Counted from the stretch's first letter, positions 41,035-50,673 are shown. The stretch: DNA of 64,000 nt from DAIMZI01 sp036734025 (GCA_036734025.1 DAIMZI010000012.1:1-64000), one strand, 5' to 3'. The notes: generated by a model from the letters alone, not told the origin. Made by a program: numbers and translations.

Positions 41035-42455
41035 TCAGCGCGGCAGGATGAATTCCTGCTCGGGATAGATGCGGTGCGGATTGCGGATCTGATCGCGGTT
41101 CGAACGGAATATCTTGGTGTAGCGAATGCCCGATCCATAATGGCGTTCGGCAATATGCCAAAGCGTGTCGCCCCGGCGCACGACAATTGCACGCTCACCC
41201 GGCTCTTCCGGCTTGGCCATGCGCTCGTCATCAGCCAGTGCCGGCGGCTCGGCCTCCTCAGACAAGGCGGCGGCGCGCGTCTCGGTGGGCGCAAGTCCGT
41301 CGGTCCGCGATGCCCCCGCATCGGGCTGGGCCGGTCTGACATCGGCGCTTCGCTCGGGCGCTGCAGCGGATGCAGACGCAGCAGCCGGGGCCGGCGTTCT
41401 GGCCGCGGAAAGCTCGGGCCGGTCAAAATTCACTTCGGCGCGCGCCAGCACCTTTCCGGTTTCGGGATGAAGCTGGTCGGCACGCAGCGCCAGTTGGCCG
41501 GCCTCGCTTACTTCTGAAAGCGAGAATGTCCACGCACCTGTATCATCGGCATTGGCCGCCCCGACGAAGACATTGTTGATGTAAATCGCAACGCGCGACC
41601 CCGAACCGGCCATGCCGCTCATGAACAGGCGTCCGCCCGCGGCATCGTCTTCAAAGTCGATGGCCGAGAAAGTGACTTGCTCAGCGCTTGCCGGCGCGTC
41701 CGCAGGTTCAGCCACGCGAGCTGGGTCTTGTGCGCCTGCCGGCTCCTGTGTGCTTGCGGTTTCCTGTTCGCCAGAAGGTTCCTGAGCGCCGGGCAGTTCT
41801 TGAGCCTCGCGCGNNNNNNNNNNNNNNNNNNNNNNNNNNNNNNNNNNNNNNNNNNNNNNNNNNNNNNNNNNNNNNNNNNNNNNNNNNNNNNNNNNNNNNN
41901 NNNNNNNNNNNNNGGCGATTCTTGCGCCGCGGCAATGCGCCGATCATCATCGTTGGTCGTGTCAGGCAGAGAGGACGCGCTCGCCGCCGACTGCAACACC
42001 CTGGTGGCCTCGCCTTCGCCAGAAAGCGCAACCAACGCCGGCTCGCTATCACCCGAGATCGATACCGCCACCCGCTGGGACGATACGATGACGCGGCCAT
42101 CATCCGGGGAGCGCGCGGAAAGCCCTAGCGAATGTTCCCCGCGGCTCAGCGGCTTTTCGGGAACCAGCACCCACGCGCCGTCAAATTCCGCCTTCGTCTC
42201 GCCTAGCACGCTGTCGCCGCTTTTGATCTGCACGCTCCAGCCCGGCGGCGCCATGCCCGCGATGACAACCTCGCCGGTGCGTTCAACGCGCACCACGTCA
42301 AAGCTGGGCGCAAGCGCCTGGTCCTGAGCCGGCTCGGTTGTCGTCTCGCGCACTTCGCGGCGGAATGGCCATTCCCCAAGCTGAATGAAATAGGCCGCCG
42401 ATCCACCGATCAGCGCCAGCAACAGCAAGACAACGAGAACCCGGAACCGTTTCAT
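41035..42455 (-). CDS. Membrane-anchored LysM protein, interrupted by assembly gap
   Basis: One gene split by 100 N. The 5' part (42455 down to 41914) encodes an N-terminal membrane helix (about 6-24) and an Ig-like domain with GEVVIAGMAPPGW. The 3' part (41813 to 41035) encodes an E/P/Q/A-rich linker with AQEP-like repeats, a second Ig-like unit, and a C-terminal LysM domain (VRRGDTLWHIAERHYG) that binds peptidoglycan. The two parts lie in different frames only because the N count is arbitrary. True length is unknown. Probable role: envelope protein tethering the inner membrane to the cell wall. Confidence 0.82.
41814..41913. other. Assembly gap (100 N)
   Basis: Exactly 100 unknown bases, the conventional placeholder for a gap of unknown size. 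It falls inside the low-complexity linker of the LysM gene, where short repeats probably defeated assembly. Confidence 0.99.
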
Positions 42456-42759
42456 TCAAACCACCAAGCTACCCCAAACCAACAGGCCAACCATTCAGGC
42501 CGGGCCCGCACCAAGTCGGTTACGCCTCTAAACCGCGCCTGCGCCGCATCTGTTCAGGCTGAGCGTGCAGTTTTTCGCTCTCGCGTGCAACCGCACCGTG
42601 ACCATAAAGATCAGTTCATTAGATGTATACAAAGCCACAGTGCCACGCAACCAGCCAGGACGTGCACTGATGCTTTAGCGGATGCGCCACAGCCTGCGCC
42701 CGACTTGTTGGCGCCATGAATTGACGCCATTTAGCAGGGAGTTAATGAAAAGGGCTCAA
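42456..42759. other. LysM/LOG divergent intergenic region (304 bp)
   Basis: No gene, RNA or strong repeat is visible. The stretch around 42600-42645 is AT-richer than its surroundings and may hold the promoters for the two flanking divergent genes, but no convincing -35/-10 pair stands out. Confidence 0.4.
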
Positions 42760-43356
42760 ATGACGCGATCTGGCGATATTGTCGATGTGTGTGTCTATTG
42801 CGGTTCGGGCACAGGGCGAAACCCGGTCTACGCGCAAGCCGCGCATACGCTGGGCGTGACACTCGCGCATGCGGGCATGAACCTTGTCTATGGCGGAGGC
42901 AGCCAGGGCTTGATGGGGCTTGTCGCACGCGCCGCCAGGAGCGAAGGCGCGAAGGTCACGGGCATCATCCCGCGCAATCTGATGGCGCGTGAGCGTCCCG
43001 ATAGCGATCTGGATGAATTGATCATCACCGAGGATCTGCATGAGCGCAAGATGGCGATGTTTGATCGCTCGGATGCGTTCGTCGCCCTGCCCGGCGGTCT
43101 TGGCACGCTGGAGGAACTGGTCGAACAGCTCACCTGGGGGCAACTGAACCTGCACACCAAGCCAACGATCATCGTCAACGTGAACGATTACTGGCGACCG
43201 CTGCTGGCGCTGTTTGATCAGATGCGCCGCCAGAATTTCATCCGCAAGGGCCTCAAGCCCCATTTCGAGGTTGTCAGCGAGGCGAGCGATGTTGTGCCGC
43301 TGCTTCGCGGTATACCCGCAGGTCAGGCCATGCCGGAGATGGACAAGTTCGTGTGA
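42760..43356 (+). CDS. LOG-family (TIGR00730) nucleotide phosphoribohydrolase
   Basis: A 198-residue Rossmann-fold protein of the LOG family, typically releasing free bases such as adenine or cytokinin from nucleoside 5'-monophosphates. The opening VCVYCGSGTG, LVYGGGSQGLMG, the catalytic PGGLGTLEEL motif and the nearby ERK are all present. The start at 42760 has AAAAGGG five bases upstream; an ATG at 42745 has too short a spacing. It stands alone, divergent to the LysM gene. The biological substrate is not known. Confidence 0.92.
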   Translation: MTRSGDIVDVCVYCGSGTGRNPVYAQAAHTLGVTLAHAGMNLVYGGGSQGLMGLVARAARSEGAKVTGIIPRNLMARERPDSDLDELIITEDLHERKMAMFDRSDAFVALPGGLGTLEELVEQLTWGQLNLHTKPTIIVNVNDYWRPLLALFDQMRRQNFIRKGLKPHFEVVSEASDVVPLLRGIPAGQAMPEMDKFV

Positions 43357-43485
43357 AATGGTCGCGCTTCAGGCCAGAGCGATTGTGAGGCCGGGACGAC
43401 CTCCCCATTTCAAGGGGCGTGTTGGATTTGATCCCCTGGGCCCGCTTGCTCATTCGGGCCTGCCGAAACTGGTGCGAACGCAACG

Positions 43486-44448
43486 ATGATATCGCGCGTC
43501 TTGTCTTTCCTCAGCGGTGAGCCGTCGCCCGGCATCCGCAACATCCTCCATTCGGTGATCCTTGTGGGGGGCATCGCCCTGCTGGCGGCGACCAGCGCTT
43601 TCCTGTTTTTTGGCTGGGTGGGCGTGTTGTGGACCTTCATCGGGGTGGGCGTGGTGATCCTCATCAGCCCGCGGATCGCGCCTCAAGCCATCATGCGCAT
43701 GTATCAGGCGCGCCCGATTGATCCCAAAAGCGGCACGCGGGTAACCAAGCTGGTGGAGGCGCTGGCGCGCCGCGCCGATCTGCCGCGCGCACCATCCGTC
43801 TTCGTCATACCCAGCAACATGATCAACGCCTTTGCACTCGGCAGCCGGGACAGCGCCACGATCGCCCTGACCACCGGCATGCTCACCCGGCTCGACACGC
43901 GCCAGCTAACAGGCGTGCTAGCCCACGAGATCAGCCATATCAGGAACGGCGATCTGTGGATCATGAATGTCGCCGACATCTTCAGCCGCATCACGCTGCT
44001 GCTGGCTTACATGGCGATGTTTGTCGTCGTCCTGGCTCTTCTGGGCGGGGTCAGCCTGCCGCTGATCCCGATCCTGCTGCTGCTCGGCGCGCCGACCGTT
44101 TCGACCCTCCTGCAACTGGCGCTGTCGCGCAGTCGCGAATATGACGCTGATGCCGGTGGCGCGCGCCTTTCAGGCGACCCGGAAGGTCTGGCGTTGGCGC
44201 TCACACATCTGGAGCGCACGCAGGGACGCATGTGGGAACACATGGCGACGCCGGGGCGCGGCGTGCCGGCGCCGTCGATCCTGCGTACGCATCCCGACAC
44301 CGAAGAGCGGGTCCGCAGGCTCCTGAGCATGGACCGTGGCGGCCTGAAACTGCCGCCAATTCCGGACGAAACAGACGATGTCTTTTCCGCGCTCCATCCC
44401 GGGCAGACGCGCCCGCGCTTTCGCTGGCACACCGGCCTGTGGTACTGA
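43486..44448 (+). CDS. HtpX-like membrane zinc metalloprotease (M48)
   Basis: A 320-residue M48 peptidase. Two N-terminal helices (about 20-62) and a second hydrophobic pair after the active site anchor it. The zinc motif is H147-E148-x-x-H151 in LAHEISHIRNGD, and the third ligand is the Glu of SRSREYDADAGGA. HtpX-type enzymes degrade damaged inner-membrane proteins. It is shorter at the C-terminus than some M48B members. No heat-shock promoter is obvious and no partner gene adjoins. Confidence 0.9.
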   Translation: MISRVLSFLSGEPSPGIRNILHSVILVGGIALLAATSAFLFFGWVGVLWTFIGVGVVILISPRIAPQAIMRMYQARPIDPKSGTRVTKLVEALARRADLPRAPSVFVIPSNMINAFALGSRDSATIALTTGMLTRLDTRQLTGVLAHEISHIRNGDLWIMNVADIFSRITLLLAYMAMFVVVLALLGGVSLPLIPILLLLGAPTVSTLLQLALSRSREYDADAGGARLSGDPEGLALALTHLERTQGRMWEHMATPGRGVPAPSILRTHPDTEERVRRLLSMDRGGLKLPPIPDETDDVFSALHPGQTRPRFRWHTGLWY

Positions 44449-44493
44449 GCTTGTCCGCCGATGCATACGCACCATCACGCGACACCGGGCAGC

Positions 44494-44913
44494 TCACTCG
44501 CCCTCGCGGCGCCGCGATGACATGCCCGGCAGGCCGAATGCGCAAAGCGCCATCAGCCCCCAGCCGACCATCAGGCTCAGGCCCCCGGCGGGCACGATAG
44601 AGGCGCCCGGCGCAAAGCCCCTGATCGCCTGGAAATACAGCCCGCCGGCAAAAAGCACCGTGCCGAACACGAAGGCGACCCCGGCAAGCTGGGCGAACCA
44701 GCCCGTGCGCCCGGCGCGGTAGCGATCGAGCGACACCAGCCAGGCGATGGCCAGCAGGGCGGCGACGTGCAACACGTGATAGCGCAGGGCGGTGTCATAG
44801 ATCGCCTGCGCCAGCGGATCGCGCACCAGCCCCATGTGCCAGCCGGCAAAGCCGGCAAACACCACGCCAAGGCCCATCAAGGCCGCGATGAAGACCCAGA
44901 ACCGGTATGACAT
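44494..44913 (-). CDS. DUF423 small membrane protein
   Basis: A 139-residue inner-membrane protein with four predicted helices, of the DUF423/YgdD family. Typical blocks are RYHVLHVAALLAIAWL and FGTVLFAGGLYFQAIRG. The start at 44913 has GGAG six bases upstream. Function is unknown. It lies 38 bp after cimA on the same strand and may be co-transcribed. Confidence 0.88.
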   Translation of the reverse strand: MSYRFWVFIAALMGLGVVFAGFAGWHMGLVRDPLAQAIYDTALRYHVLHVAALLAIAWLVSLDRYRAGRTGWFAQLAGVAFVFGTVLFAGGLYFQAIRGFAPGASIVPAGGLSLMVGWGLMALCAFGLPGMSSRRREGE

Positions 44914-44951
44914 GACATCTCCGCTTGCCCTCTTTGCCCGCTTGCGTGATT

Positions 44952-46598
44952 TCACGCCGCGGCCAGATCGTCCTTGAGCAGCTTGTAGGTGATCGAATCG
45001 ACCAGCGCCTCGAACGAGGCATCGACGATATTGGGCGACACGCCGACCGTGATCCATCGGCGCTGGGTGGACCGGTCGAGCGTCTCGATAAGCACCCGCG
45101 TCACGGCGTCGGTGCCCCCGGTCAGGATACGCACCTTGTAATCGACGAGTTGCAGTTCCTCGATCTGCTGCTGATAGACGCCCAGATCCTTGCGCAGCGC
45201 CTGATCGAGCGCATGCACAGGGCCATTGCCCTCGCCCACGCTCATCGCCTCGTGTTCATCGATGCTGACCTTGACGGTGGCTTCCGAAACGGTGACCAGC
45301 TCGCCCATGGCATTATGCCGACGCTCCACCGTCACCCGGAAGCGATCGACGCGGAAATAGACCGGCACATTGCCGAAATGACGTCTGGCGAGCAATTCGA
45401 ATGAGGCATCCGCCCCTTCGTAGGCATAACCGATCGCCGCCTTTTCCTTGACCTCATCGAGCAGCGAGCCGACGCGCGGATCATCGGCGACAGCCGCAAT
45501 GCCAAGCCGCTCAAGCTCGGCAAGAATGTTCGAGCGCCCCGCCTGGTCCGACACCAGCAGCAGCCGGGCATTGCCGACCGCTTCAGGTGCGACATGCTCA
45601 TAGGTGCGCGGGTCCTTCTGCACCGCAGAGACGTGAATGCCGCCCTTATGCGCAAAGGCCGCCTCGCCGACATAAGGCGCGGTGCGATCGGGTGCGCGGT
45701 TCTGCACCTCGTCGAGAAAGCGTGACGTCTGGGTCAGTGTGCGCAGTCTCTGGGGCGTGACGCCGGTCTGGAAGCGCTCCTTGTAGGGCGATTTCAGGAC
45801 GAGGGTGGGGATCAGCGATGTGAGGTTGGCATTTCCGCAGCGCTCGCCCAGCCCGTTCAGCGTACCTTGCACCTGACGCACCCCGGCGAGCACCGCAGCA
45901 AGCGTGTTGGCCACTGCATTGTCGGTGTCGTTATGGGTGTGGATGCCCAGCCGCTCACCCGGCGCGCGCGTGCAGACATGCGTGACGATCGCCTCCACCT
46001 CATCGGGCATCGTGCCGCCATTGGTGTCGCACAGCACCACCCAGCGCGCACCGGCATCGAGCGCGGCGCTGACGCATGCCAGCGCATAATCGGGATTGGC
46101 CTTGTAGCCATCGAAGAAATGTTCGCAATCGACCAGCGCCTCGCGCCCGCTTGCAATGATGGCTTCGACCGATTCGGCAATGGACTGAAGATTTTCCTCG
46201 TTGGAAATGCCGAGCGCAACCCGCACATGATAGTCCCAGGACTTGGCGACCAGACACACTGCGGCAGCAGGCGTATCCAGCACGGCACGAAAACCGGGAT
46301 CGTTCGATACCGAGCGGCCGGCGCGCTTGGTCATGCCGAACGCCGTCAGACGCGCCAGGGCCAGCGGCGGCGGATCGGCAAAGAACGCGGTGTCGGTGGG
46401 ATTTGCGCCGGGATATCCGCCTTCCAGATAATCGATCCCCAGCGCATCTAGTCGCGCGGCGATGAGGCGCTTGTCCTCGACGGAAAAATCGACCCCGAGC
46501 GTCTGCGCCCCGTCGCGCAGCGTCGTGTCGAACAGAAAGAGCCGGTCTTTCGGGGGGGCGTCGATACTCATTGCTCGATACTCATTTTCGATACTCAT
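44952..46598 (-). CDS. cimA: Citramalate synthase CimA (LeuA-like)
   Basis: A 548-residue enzyme of the isopropylmalate/homocitrate synthase family. It condenses pyruvate and acetyl-CoA to (R)-citramalate, a threonine-independent route to 2-oxobutyrate and isoleucine. The N-terminal TIM barrel carries DTTLRDGAQTLGVDFSVEDK and the metal site HTHNDTDNAVAN; GLGERCGNANL follows. A C-terminal LeuA dimer regulatory domain (about 400-540) is present, which in the family gives feedback inhibition. The first ATG is in the first of three 10-bp copies of the same start-codon sequence; an in-frame ATG at 46571 is an alternative. Confidence 0.9.
   Translation of the reverse strand: MSIENEYRAMSIDAPPKDRLFLFDTTLRDGAQTLGVDFSVEDKRLIAARLDALGIDYLEGGYPGANPTDTAFFADPPPLALARLTAFGMTKRAGRSVSNDPGFRAVLDTPAAAVCLVAKSWDYHVRVALGISNEENLQSIAESVEAIIASGREALVDCEHFFDGYKANPDYALACVSAALDAGARWVVLCDTNGGTMPDEVEAIVTHVCTRAPGERLGIHTHNDTDNAVANTLAAVLAGVRQVQGTLNGLGERCGNANLTSLIPTLVLKSPYKERFQTGVTPQRLRTLTQTSRFLDEVQNRAPDRTAPYVGEAAFAHKGGIHVSAVQKDPRTYEHVAPEAVGNARLLLVSDQAGRSNILAELERLGIAAVADDPRVGSLLDEVKEKAAIGYAYEGADASFELLARRHFGNVPVYFRVDRFRVTVERRHNAMGELVTVSEATVKVSIDEHEAMSVGEGNGPVHALDQALRKDLGVYQQQIEELQLVDYKVRILTGGTDAVTRVLIETLDRSTQRRWITVGVSPNIVDASFEALVDSITYKLLKDDLAAA
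46562..46598. repeat. Triplicated 10-bp sequence carrying the cimA start codon
   Basis: On the minus strand ATGAGTATCG occurs at 46598-46589, 46585-46576 and 46571-46562. The first and third copies are in the cimA frame 27 bases apart; the second is out of frame. The array could tune initiation or be a slippage product. Confidence 0.9.
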
Positions 46599-46620
46599 GA
46601 CCTTGTCCGCGTGGGTGGCC

Positions 46621-46953
46621 TCATCGCGCGACGCCCGACAGGTTCAACCCGATGATGCCGACTACGATCAGGCCGATCGAGACCAGCCTCAAGATGGTGA
46701 TCTGGTCACCGAAGAAGACCACACCGATGATGGCGACCAGACTGACCCCAAGGCCGGCCCAGATCGCATAGACCACGCTCAGATCGAGATGGCGCATCGA
46801 CAGGCCCAGCAGCGTGAAGCTGATCACGTAAAACCCAACGACGAGGGCGCCGTAGCCAAGCACGGTACGCTCGGGCTGAAATGTCAGCTTCAGGAACGAG
46901 GTCCCCAGCACTTCGAAGAGGATCGAGGCAAGCAGATAGGCCCAATGAATCAT
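46621..46953 (-). CDS. SMR-family (EmrE-like) small multidrug transporter
   Basis: A 110-residue protein with four helices, the standard SMR length. The essential membrane glutamate is E14 in ILFEVLGTSFLK, and YAIWAGLG and VVFFGDQ are family blocks. SMR proteins exchange protons for quaternary amines, guanidinium or polyamines. Its start overlaps the stop of the upstream membrane-protein gene by 4 bp, and cimA begins 22 bp downstream, so it may be co-transcribed with both. Confidence 0.93.
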   Translation of the reverse strand: MIHWAYLLASILFEVLGTSFLKLTFQPERTVLGYGALVVGFYVISFTLLGLSMRHLDLSVVYAIWAGLGVSLVAIIGVVFFGDQITILRLVSIGLIVVGIIGLNLSGVAR

Positions 46954-47327
46954 GCGACCTGCCTGATGCGGGTCCCACGCGCCTTTTGCGCCGTCTCGGC
47001 GCGGGCCCGGTCAGCGTCGCGCTCGGCAAATTCATCGCGCTTGAGTACATAGACCAGGCCGGCGGCGGCAAGGCCCGACAGCAAGGCCAGCTTCAGCGAG
47101 CCGGCCGGCGCGGCAAACATCTGGCCGAGGATCTGGACGAAAAAGCCGGCGAGCATGATGCCGAGGCCAAAGCGCAGGTCGACGCGGCGTTCACACGCGC
47201 CGAGCAGGGCGTCCGGGCCAGCCGGCTGACCCGGAGTGCCAGGAACCGGCGCCAGGGCAAAGGCGCGGATGAGGATGATCATGCCCAGGGCATTGAAGAT
47301 CAGGCCGATGAGTTGGAATGTAACCAT
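46950..47327 (-). CDS. Hypothetical two-to-three-helix membrane protein
   Basis: A 125-residue protein I do not recognise. Hydrophobic segments lie at about 4-24, 52-72 and 76-94, followed by a charged tail (KRDEFAERDADRARAE). It overlaps the SMR gene by 4 bp, so the two are probably translated together. It might assist the SMR transporter, but no sequence motif says so. Confidence 0.65.
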   Translation of the reverse strand: MVTFQLIGLIFNALGMIILIRAFALAPVPGTPGQPAGPDALLGACERRVDLRFGLGIMLAGFFVQILGQMFAAPAGSLKLALLSGLAAAGLVYVLKRDEFAERDADRARAETAQKARGTRIRQVA

Positions 47328-47537
47328 GGCGGTTCTCCGGTCGTGGATCGTGGCGGCACATCTGGCGCGAAGGCCGCTCCCATACAGGACAGCGCCGCTA
47401 CGTTTTGATCAAGACTATTCGGTTGCGCGGGTGGGCAGACGCCGTGCGCGCGCAACAATCCGGAATAGCTCAAATATCGTTCAAATTGTCTTTCGTTTTG
47501 CTGCCACTTGACCACGCGGGCGAAAAAAATGCCGCGA

Positions 47538-48941
47538 TCAGCGGGCGATCTCCCATGTGGTGGTGATCTCGCCGGTCTGCGGGTTCTTGCTGTCCATCAG
47601 CCTTATGCCCATCGCGGAGAGTTCGTCTCGGATGCGATCGGCTTCGGCGAAGTTCTTGGCCATGCGCGCTTGCACGCGCGCTTCGATCATCTCCTTGATC
47701 TCATCGTTTCCGATCCTGATTTCATATCCCACGAGAAAGTCGTCCTGCTTCTCATTATTATAAAGATTGAAAAATTGCAGGCTGGCTTTGAGCCGACGCA
47801 CATCTTTGACTGATCCTGATTTGGCCAAACCATGCATGACCGCGATGGCTTCTGGCGTATTTACATCATCAGACAAGGCGGCGACGACCTCGCCAAACGG
47901 CTCATCGTCAGCAGGCGCCTCGTGGAGAATGCTCGCCCAATCCGTCAGTGCCTTGCGTGCACTCACGAGCTTTTCAGCGGTCCAGTCGATCGGCTGGCGA
48001 TAGTGCGTGCTCAGCATTGCAAGGCGAATGACGCTGCCATGCCACATATTGCCGCCGAAGTTGCGGGTCTCCCTGAGGTCGCGCACGGTTATGAAGTTGC
48101 CCAGGGACTTGGACATCTTCTCGCCCTCGACCATAAGATAGCCGTTGTGCATCCAGACATTGGCCATCAACCCGGTGCCGTGCGCGCAGCAGCTTTGCGC
48201 GACCTCGTTTTCATGATGCGGGAATTGCAGGTCGATGCCGCCGCCGTGGATGTCAAAGGTCTCGCCGAGCAGCGCCGCGCTCATGGTCGAGCATTCCAGA
48301 TGCCAGCCCGGACGCCCCCGGCCCCACGGGCTGTCCCAGCCCGGCTCGTCTTCTGATGACGGCTTCCACAGCACGAAATCCATTGGCCCGCGCTTGTAGG
48401 GCGCAACGTCCACCCGCGCGCCGGCCTTCATCTCATCCAGCGGGCGGCGCGACAGGCTGCCATAATCTGGCCACGCCGACACGTCGAACAGCACATGCCC
48501 CTCGGCCTCATAGGCGCAGCCATTGTCGATCAACTGCCGGATCATGCCGATCATATCGGGCTGACCGTCGCGGCGCACATAGTCGGTGGCGCGCGGCTCG
48601 TGGTCAGGCGGCAGGCAGCCCAGCGCGGCCATGTCGGCGTGAAACTGTGCGGTGGTTCGCTCGGTCAGTTCGCCGATGGTCACGCCTTCCTGGGCGGCGC
48701 GCGCGTTGATCTTGTCGTCCACATCGGTGATGTTGCGCGCGTAGGTGACGTTCTCCGGCCCGTTCATGTGCCGGAGCAGGCGGTAGAGCACATCGAACAC
48801 GATCACCGGCCGCGCATTGCCGATATGCGCATGGTCATAGACCGTCGGCCCGCAGACATACATGCGCACGCCCTTCGCCGGGTCGAGCGGTGCAAACTCG
48901 TCTTTTTTGCGCGTGCGGGTATTGTAAAGCTTCAGACTCAC
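47538..48941 (-). CDS. cysS: Cysteinyl-tRNA synthetase
   Basis: A 467-residue class I aminoacyl-tRNA synthetase. HIGH-type motif is HAHIGNARP after YVCGPTVYD (Cys is the zinc and substrate ligand), and GEKMSKSLGN is the KMSKS loop. The start is GTG with GGAGG seven bases upstream. Length and domain order are normal. It is monocistronic with a 210-bp gap to the membrane-protein gene downstream. Confidence 0.97.
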   Translation of the reverse strand: MSLKLYNTRTRKKDEFAPLDPAKGVRMYVCGPTVYDHAHIGNARPVIVFDVLYRLLRHMNGPENVTYARNITDVDDKINARAAQEGVTIGELTERTTAQFHADMAALGCLPPDHEPRATDYVRRDGQPDMIGMIRQLIDNGCAYEAEGHVLFDVSAWPDYGSLSRRPLDEMKAGARVDVAPYKRGPMDFVLWKPSSEDEPGWDSPWGRGRPGWHLECSTMSAALLGETFDIHGGGIDLQFPHHENEVAQSCCAHGTGLMANVWMHNGYLMVEGEKMSKSLGNFITVRDLRETRNFGGNMWHGSVIRLAMLSTHYRQPIDWTAEKLVSARKALTDWASILHEAPADDEPFGEVVAALSDDVNTPEAIAVMHGLAKSGSVKDVRRLKASLQFFNLYNNEKQDDFLVGYEIRIGNDEIKEMIEARVQARMAKNFAEADRIRDELSAMGIRLMDSKNPQTGEITTTWEIAR

Positions 48942-49199
48942 GTCTCGCCCTCCCGGCGGCGGGCGGTGCGTCTCGAATTTTATTGGGGCAAAAGACGGCC
49001 GCGCGCCAGCGTCGCTATGTCAGCCAGCGATGATAATGTAGCAAAAATTGCAGATGGCCGCGTTGGTCATGACGCGACGATTGGCAGGTTTTGGCGCGTC
49101 GGTCAAGATCGCTTTCGCATGAGTGCGGGACATCTTATGCATCGCCACGCGCAGCAAATCTTTGTAAGGTAGGTGCGGAATAAAACGGTGAAGAGATCG

Positions 49200-50540
49200 A
49201 TGGGCCTACGTTCGCAATTCAGATGCAGCCGTCTTGCAAGCCGTCTTGCAATCCCTCTTGCCACTCGGCCGGCCTTCTCCATTGCGCGCCTGACACCGAT
49301 CCTGCGGGTGTGGGGTCTGAGTCTGGCAGGGCTTGGATTGGTCATGGGGATTTTCGGCGCGCCGGCTGCGGCTCAGGTTTATTTCCCCTGGGAAGAGCGC
49401 CCCAGCTTCGAGCCGAGACGTGAGGCCCCGCAACGCGAAGAGAGACGCCGGGACACAGAGGCCGAGCGCCGCGCCGCGCGCGATCAGCAGCGCAGCGAAT
49501 ATTGCCACCGTTTGGAGCAACAGCTTGTGAACGAGTGGCGGCGTAATTCCTCATCGCGCGATGAACTGCCCAAGCTTGAGCAGCAGATCCGCGAGGCCGA
49601 CGCGAAATTCCGCAAGCTCAACCAGGAAGCTGAACGCCGCCAATGTTACGAGGATGCGTTCCTGTTCGGCCGATCGTTGCGGCGCACGCCCGAATGTGTC
49701 CGGCTCAACCGCGACATCGAAGCTGCGCGGCGCGATGTCCGCTCGCTACAGCAGCAGCGTCAGCGCATCGCCCGGCCCGACGCCAGCAGAAGCCAGCAGG
49801 ATGATCTGATCGCCGAATTAGCGCGGCGTGGCTGCGGCGAGGATTACCAGCGCCAATATGAAGCGCGCCGGCGTGCGCCATCGTTTTTTTCATTCTTTGG
49901 CGAGCGTGATTACACACTCAGAGAACCGCCGGGCCAGACCGAACCCGCTTTGCCCTTTTCCACCTATCGCACCATGTGCGTGCGCACCTGCGACGGTTAT
50001 TATTTTCCGGTGAGCTTCTCGACCCTGCCGAGCCAGTTCGCGGCCGATGAGACGAAATGCCAGAACCGCTGTGCGGCTCCCAGCTCATTGTTCATTTACC
50101 GCAATCCCGGCGAGGAGGTGGAGCAGATGATCTCACTGGGTGGGGAGGAATATGCCAGACTGCCCAATGCGTGGCTCTACAGGAAACGCTTCATCAGCGG
50201 CTGCTCGTGCAACCCCGAGGAATATTCCCAGGAACAGATCGCGCGCTCGATGCGCGAAGATGCCGGGGAAACCGCGCAGCCCGATCCGGCTGCCGACACT
50301 GCAACCGACACGGCCGCGCAGGATACCGGCGCGCAGGAACCAGCCGCACCTCTAATCCTCGACAGCAAAGAGGCCAACGCCGATGCCGCGCACAGTGCCG
50401 ATCCCTCACAGACCGGCGAAATACAGCCGCCCGGGGATGGTGAGCGAGTGAGCGCACGCGATGAAAGCGCGGGGCAAAGCGAACTGATCATCCGCGATGC
50501 GCCCCAGCGAGACTTGTTCGATCCCCGCCGTCGTCCCTGA
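49200..50540 (+). CDS. DUF2865 cysteine-containing exported protein
   Basis: A 446-residue protein of the DUF2865 family, found mainly in Rhizobiales-type bacteria, function unknown. A basic N-terminus is followed by a hydrophobic signal segment ending PAAAQVYFPW near residue 60. Next comes a charged coiled-coil-like region with regularly placed cysteines (EYCHRLEQQL, RRQCYEDAF, RRGCGED). The conserved core reads TYRTMCVRTCDGYYFPVSFS, then ETKCQNRC and GCSCNPEEY. The last 100 residues are acidic, Ala/Asp/Glu-rich and probably disordered. The start may instead be GTG 49173. It likely sits in the periplasm or outer membrane. Confidence 0.85.
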   Translation: MGLRSQFRCSRLASRLAIPLATRPAFSIARLTPILRVWGLSLAGLGLVMGIFGAPAAAQVYFPWEERPSFEPRREAPQREERRRDTEAERRAARDQQRSEYCHRLEQQLVNEWRRNSSSRDELPKLEQQIREADAKFRKLNQEAERRQCYEDAFLFGRSLRRTPECVRLNRDIEAARRDVRSLQQQRQRIARPDASRSQQDDLIAELARRGCGEDYQRQYEARRRAPSFFSFFGERDYTLREPPGQTEPALPFSTYRTMCVRTCDGYYFPVSFSTLPSQFAADETKCQNRCAAPSSLFIYRNPGEEVEQMISLGGEEYARLPNAWLYRKRFISGCSCNPEEYSQEQIARSMREDAGETAQPDPAADTATDTAAQDTGAQEPAAPLILDSKEANADAAHSADPSQTGEIQPPGDGERVSARDESAGQSELIIRDAPQRDLFDPRRRP

Positions 50541-50660
50541 TGGCGCCGTTCGGCGCATCCATGCCGCACCGCCTCAAGCATTTCGTTGAACGCGATCAGC
50601 GTGGCTGACGGGGCCTGCCGCATCCATCGCTGCAACAAACATCATTCACAGGGCAATCAG

Positions 50661-50673
50661 AATGATTGTCATT
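50661..50673. promoter_or_regulatory. Fur-box-like palindrome upstream of the GNAT gene
   Basis: AATGA-TTG-TCATT is a perfect 5-bp dyad and matches the core of the Fur box (AATGATAATCATT) at 11 of 13 positions. It lies about 100 bp before the acetyltransferase start in an AT-rich patch. The extended 19-bp Fur consensus matches less well, so Fur binding is a hypothesis. Confidence 0.3.

Noticed and set aside
47515..47540. Terminator after cysS
   Set aside because: The run of seven T lies in the loop of the only possible hairpin rather than after the stem.
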